DNA of 25,020 nt from an uncultured Collinsella sp. (GTDB lineage Bacteria > Actinomycetota > Coriobacteriia > Coriobacteriales > Coriobacteriaceae): contig URIE01000011.1 in the NCBI GenBank assembly GCA_900547805.1, positions 1 to 25,020 on the forward strand. The letters run 5' to 3'. Below the pieces are notes generated by a model. That model was not told the DNA's origin and did not search any database. It saw only the letters and a list, made by a program, of their open reading frames with translations. Shown here one piece after another: positions 22,209-25,020 of the stretch (position 1 is its first letter; every line of letters begins with the position of its first letter). Made by a program: the position numbers and the translations under genes.

Positions 22209-24263
22209 ATGGCTATGCAAAAAGACATGATGGGCCGCGCGGTCCGCGACTCGTTTGCCAAGCTGGATCCTCGCGTCCAGATTCAAAACCCGGTCATGTT
22301 CCTGGTGTGGCTTTCCGCCGTCATGACCTCCGTCCTGGCCGTCGCTTCCATCTCCGGTGTGCAGGACGCGGGTGTGCCCACTTACTATGTGGTCGCCATC
22401 GCGGTCATCTTGTGGCTCACCGACCTGTTCTCGAACTTCGCCGAGGCTCTTGCCGAGGGCCGCGGTAAGGCCCAGGCCGATTCCCTGCGTGCGGCCAAGA
22501 AGGATGTCGAGGCCCATCGCATCGAGTCCGTTAAGGACAAGGAACACTTCACCGTCGTTCCCGGCACCGAGCTCACGCGCGGCGACCTGGTGATCGTACG
22601 CGCCGGCGAGCAGATTCCCGGCGACGGCGACGTCATCGAGGGCGCTGCCTCCGTTGACGAGTCCGCCATCACCGGCGAGTCCGCCCCCGTGGTCCGCGAG
22701 GCCGGCGGCGACCGCTCTGCCGTTACCGGCGGTACCACGGTGCTGTCCGATTGGATCATCGTCAAGATCTCCAGTGAGCCCGGCCAGAGCTTCCTGGACA
22801 AGATGATCGCGATGGTCGAGGGTGCCGCGCGCAAGAAGACCCCTAACGAGATCGCTCTGGAGATCTTCCTGGTGGCCCTCTCCATCGTCTTTATCCTGGT
22901 CACGTTGGCCCTGTATTGTTACTCCTGCTTCTCGTCCGGTCTTAACGACATGGTCAACCCCACGGCCGTGACCACGCTCGTGGCGCTGCTCGTGTGCCTG
23001 GCTCCCACTACCATCGGCGCCCTTCTTTCCGCCATCGGCATCGCCGGCATGAGCCGTCTGAACGAGGCCAACGTGCTGGCCATGTCCGGCCGCGCCATCG
23101 AGGCCGCCGGCGACGTCGACATCCTCATGCTCGACAAGACCGGCACCATCACCCTGGGTAACCGCCAAGCCGCCGAGTTCATCCCAGTCGACGGCGTCGA
23201 TCCCGCGGAGCTGGCCGATGCCGCCCAGCTTTCCTCGCTGGCCGACGAGACCCCCGAGGGCCGTTCCATCGTCGTGCTCGCCAAGGAGCAGTTCGGTCTG
23301 CGCGGCCGCACACTCGAGGATAAGGGCATGGAGTTCATCCCGTTCACCGCGGCAACGCGTATGTCCGGCGTGAACTACGAGGGCAATGAGATCCGCAAGG
23401 GCGCTGCCGATTCCGTGCGCACCTATGTGGAGGCAGCCGGCGGCGTGTTCTCCCAGGAGTGCGACGAGGTCGTCGAGCGCATCGCCAAGGCCGGCGGCAC
23501 CCCGCTGGTCGTGACCAAGAACTGCCGCGTGCTGGGCGTTGTGTACCTCAAGGACATCATCAAGTCCGGCGTTAAGGAGAAGTTCGCCGACCTGCGCAAG
23601 ATGGGCATCAAGACCATCATGGTGACGGGCGACAACCCGCTCACCGCCGCGGCAATCGCCGCCGAGGCCGGCGTTGATGACTTCCTGGCCGAGGCCACCC
23701 CTGAAGGCAAGCTCGAGAAGATCCGCGAGTTCCAGCGTGAGGGGCACCTGGTCGCCATGACCGGCGACGGCACCAACGACGCGCCCGCTCTGGCCCAGGC
23801 CGACGTCGCCGTGGCCATGAACACGGGCACCCAGGCTGCCAAGGAGGCCGGCAACATGGTCGACCTCGACTCCAGCCCTACCAAGCTCATCGAGGTCGTG
23901 CGCATCGGCAAGCAACTACTCATGACCCGCGGCTCGCTCACGACCTTCTCGGTGGCCAACGACGTGGCGAAGTACTTCGCTATCATCCCGGCCCTGTTCT
24001 CGCCGATCTACCCCGGGTTGGACGCCCTCAACATCCTCGGCCTGGCAAGCCCGCTGTCCGCGGTTCTTTCGGCCATCATCTATAACGCGCTCGTTATCGT
24101 CGCGCTGATTCCGGCCGCGCTGAAGGGCGTTAAGTACCGCGAGGTCCCGTCCGGACAGCTGCTGACCCACAACCTGCTCGTGTGGGGTCTGGACGGCATC
24201 GTTGCCCCGTTCGTATTCATCAAGCTCATCGACATGCTGCTCGCGTTCTGCGGCATTATGTAA
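22209..24263 (+). CDS. kdpB: KdpB, P-type ATPase subunit
   Basis: KdpB hydrolyses ATP to drive K+ uptake through KdpA. The 684-residue protein has the actuator TGES motif (ITGESAPVV), phosphorylated Asp309 in MLDKTGTITLGN, the nucleotide-binding KGAAD segment, and the hinge motif MTGDGTNDAPALAQADVAVAM. Its length is nearly that of E. coli KdpB (682). The membrane helices include DKMIAMVEGAARKKTPNEIA leading into the first core helix pair. AAAGGAG sits 13 bases before ATG 22209, straight after the kdpA stop, and kdpC follows after 12 bp. Confidence 0.97.
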   Translation: MAMQKDMMGRAVRDSFAKLDPRVQIQNPVMFLVWLSAVMTSVLAVASISGVQDAGVPTYYVVAIAVILWLTDLFSNFAEALAEGRGKAQADSLRAAKKDVEAHRIESVKDKEHFTVVPGTELTRGDLVIVRAGEQIPGDGDVIEGAASVDESAITGESAPVVREAGGDRSAVTGGTTVLSDWIIVKISSEPGQSFLDKMIAMVEGAARKKTPNEIALEIFLVALSIVFILVTLALYCYSCFSSGLNDMVNPTAVTTLVALLVCLAPTTIGALLSAIGIAGMSRLNEANVLAMSGRAIEAAGDVDILMLDKTGTITLGNRQAAEFIPVDGVDPAELADAAQLSSLADETPEGRSIVVLAKEQFGLRGRTLEDKGMEFIPFTAATRMSGVNYEGNEIRKGAADSVRTYVEAAGGVFSQECDEVVERIAKAGGTPLVVTKNCRVLGVVYLKDIIKSGVKEKFADLRKMGIKTIMVTGDNPLTAAAIAAEAGVDDFLAEATPEGKLEKIREFQREGHLVAMTGDGTNDAPALAQADVAVAMNTGTQAAKEAGNMVDLDSSPTKLIEVVRIGKQLLMTRGSLTTFSVANDVAKYFAIIPALFSPIYPGLDALNILGLASPLSAVLSAIIYNALVIVALIPAALKGVKYREVPSGQLLTHNLLVWGLDGIVAPFVFIKLIDMLLAFCGIM

Positions 24264-24275
24264 GTGGAGGTCTGT

Positions 24276-24866
24276 ATGTTCAAAGGTGTTGCATCGCGCG
24301 CACTGGGCGTGTTCGCGCTGTTTACCGTTGTCTGCGGCCTGGGCTATACGCTCGTCGTGACCGGCATCGCCCAGGTTGCGTTCCCGTATCAGGCGAACGG
24401 TTCGCTCATCAAGGTTGACGGCAAGGTTGTGGGTTCCGAGCTCATCGGCCAGAACTTCGATGACGAAGCCCACATGTGGGGTCGTATCCAGAACGTGTCA
24501 ATTGTCGAAGGCGAAGACGGCGAGCTCATGGCGTATGGTGCCCCGTCCAACCTGTCCCCGGCGAGTGATGAGTATCGGCAGCTTGTGGATGCGCGCGTGA
24601 AGAAGATCCGCGCCGCCAACCCCGATGCCGATATGGACGCTGTGCCCGTCGACCTGGTGACGTGTTCGGGGTCCGGCCTCGACCCGGAGATCTCTCCGGA
24701 TGCCGCCGAGTACCAGGTACCGCGCCTGGCGAAGGCCACGGGCAAGAGCGAAGGCGAGGTGCGCGAGATCATCGCCCAGTGCACCAAGGGCCGATTCCTG
24801 GGCGTGTTCGGCGAGCCCACGGTCAACGTGCTCAAGGTGAACCTTATGCTGGATGACGCGCTGTAG
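24276..24866 (+). CDS. kdpC: KdpC, accessory subunit of the Kdp ATPase
   Basis: KdpC assists the K+ affinity or nucleotide binding of the KdpFABC pump. The 196-residue protein has one N-terminal membrane helix (LGVFALFTVVCGLGYTLVVTGIAQ, about 10-33), then the family pattern QANGSLI..GSELIGQNF, the SNLSPAS segment, VPVDLVTCSGSGLDPEISPDAA and the C-terminal NVLKVNLMLDDAL. ATG 24276 is preferred over GTG 24264 because the GGAGG that would serve it lies between the two. It is the last gene of kdpFABC, and the hairpin repeat at 24930 is the probable terminator. Confidence 0.95.
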   Translation: MFKGVASRALGVFALFTVVCGLGYTLVVTGIAQVAFPYQANGSLIKVDGKVVGSELIGQNFDDEAHMWGRIQNVSIVEGEDGELMAYGAPSNLSPASDEYRQLVDARVKKIRAANPDADMDAVPVDLVTCSGSGLDPEISPDAAEYQVPRLAKATGKSEGEVREIIAQCTKGRFLGVFGEPTVNVLKVNLMLDDAL

Positions 24867-24929
24867 GTGAGGAAGTGGCGGATGAGGGCATGACTGACTA
24901 TCTGAGCCCTCAATTCCACCCCGCCCATC

Positions 24930-25001
24930 AGTTGCGGTGAAATACGGACTGTTTTGCCTGTCAAAAGCCTCACCTACTCCGTATTCCACCGCAACTTTTT
25001 T
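24930..25001 (+). repeat. 67-bp hairpin repeat, copy 2, probable kdpFABC terminator
   Basis: This is the same element as 16521-16587, differing at 5 of 67 positions, with the arms almost unchanged and most differences in the centre. A TTTTTT run follows the right arm, and it lies 63 bp after the kdpC stop, as expected for a rho-independent terminator. Nothing else is seen in 24867-24929 or in the last bases of the window. Confidence 0.85.
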
Positions 25002-25020
25002 GTGAGGGTCGGGATTGAAG

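Noticed and set aside
21918..23915. 665-codon minus-strand open frame
   Set aside because: Antisense to kdpA and kdpB, with a composition typical of mirrored high-GC coding sequence.

Overview
The window reads as one contiguous, gene-dense stretch of a high-GC chromosome. GC-rich third codon positions, long antisense shadow frames, the feoA-feoA-feoB and divergent kdp loci, and many palindromic intergenic repeats fit a gut actinobacterium of the class Coriobacteriia, most likely Collinsella or a close relative. The taxonomic call is inference from gene content and style; no rRNA is present. No phage, insertion sequence, CRISPR array, tRNA or rRNA was seen.

Layout. (1) 1-3398: the tail of an unknown membrane protein, a large hairpin, then a minus-strand block running serB, larB, larC, tetR. 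larB and larC belong to nickel-pincer cofactor synthesis. LarC has only its N-terminal half plus a very His-rich linker. The larB promoter region carries two adjacent palindromes and a hairpin that covers the larB ribosome binding site. (2) 3399-5748: aspS with a structured leader and terminator, followed by an array of hairpins repeating every 62 bp. (3) 5749-12309: a LacI-type repressor divergent from a galactosidase operon (ebgA-ebgC). Three identical CAACCGGTTG operators lie in front of ebgA. A separate APC-type amino acid permease gene follows. (4) 12310-12948: a 220-bp inverted-repeat element and a small HPr-like protein with Asp at position 46. (5) 12949-16465: the ferrous iron locus feoA-feoA-feoB plus a FeoB-associated Cys-rich membrane peptide, with a 16-bp-arm inverted repeat over the promoter. 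(6) 16521-25001: the complete Kdp potassium system. kdpD-kdpE are on the minus strand and kdpF-A-B-C on the plus strand, diverging from a 245-bp control region. The locus is bracketed by two direct copies of a 67-bp hairpin repeat.

How the genes work together. The Kdp block is a self-contained high-affinity K+ uptake system with its own two-component regulator. The Feo block imports Fe2+. The Ebg block hydrolyses beta-galactosides under a local repressor. The lar genes make part of a nickel cofactor, but no larA or larE is visible here. The most unusual content is intergenic: at least four different families of palindromic repeats, one of which (5541-5741) shows base-pair-preserving variation between copies.
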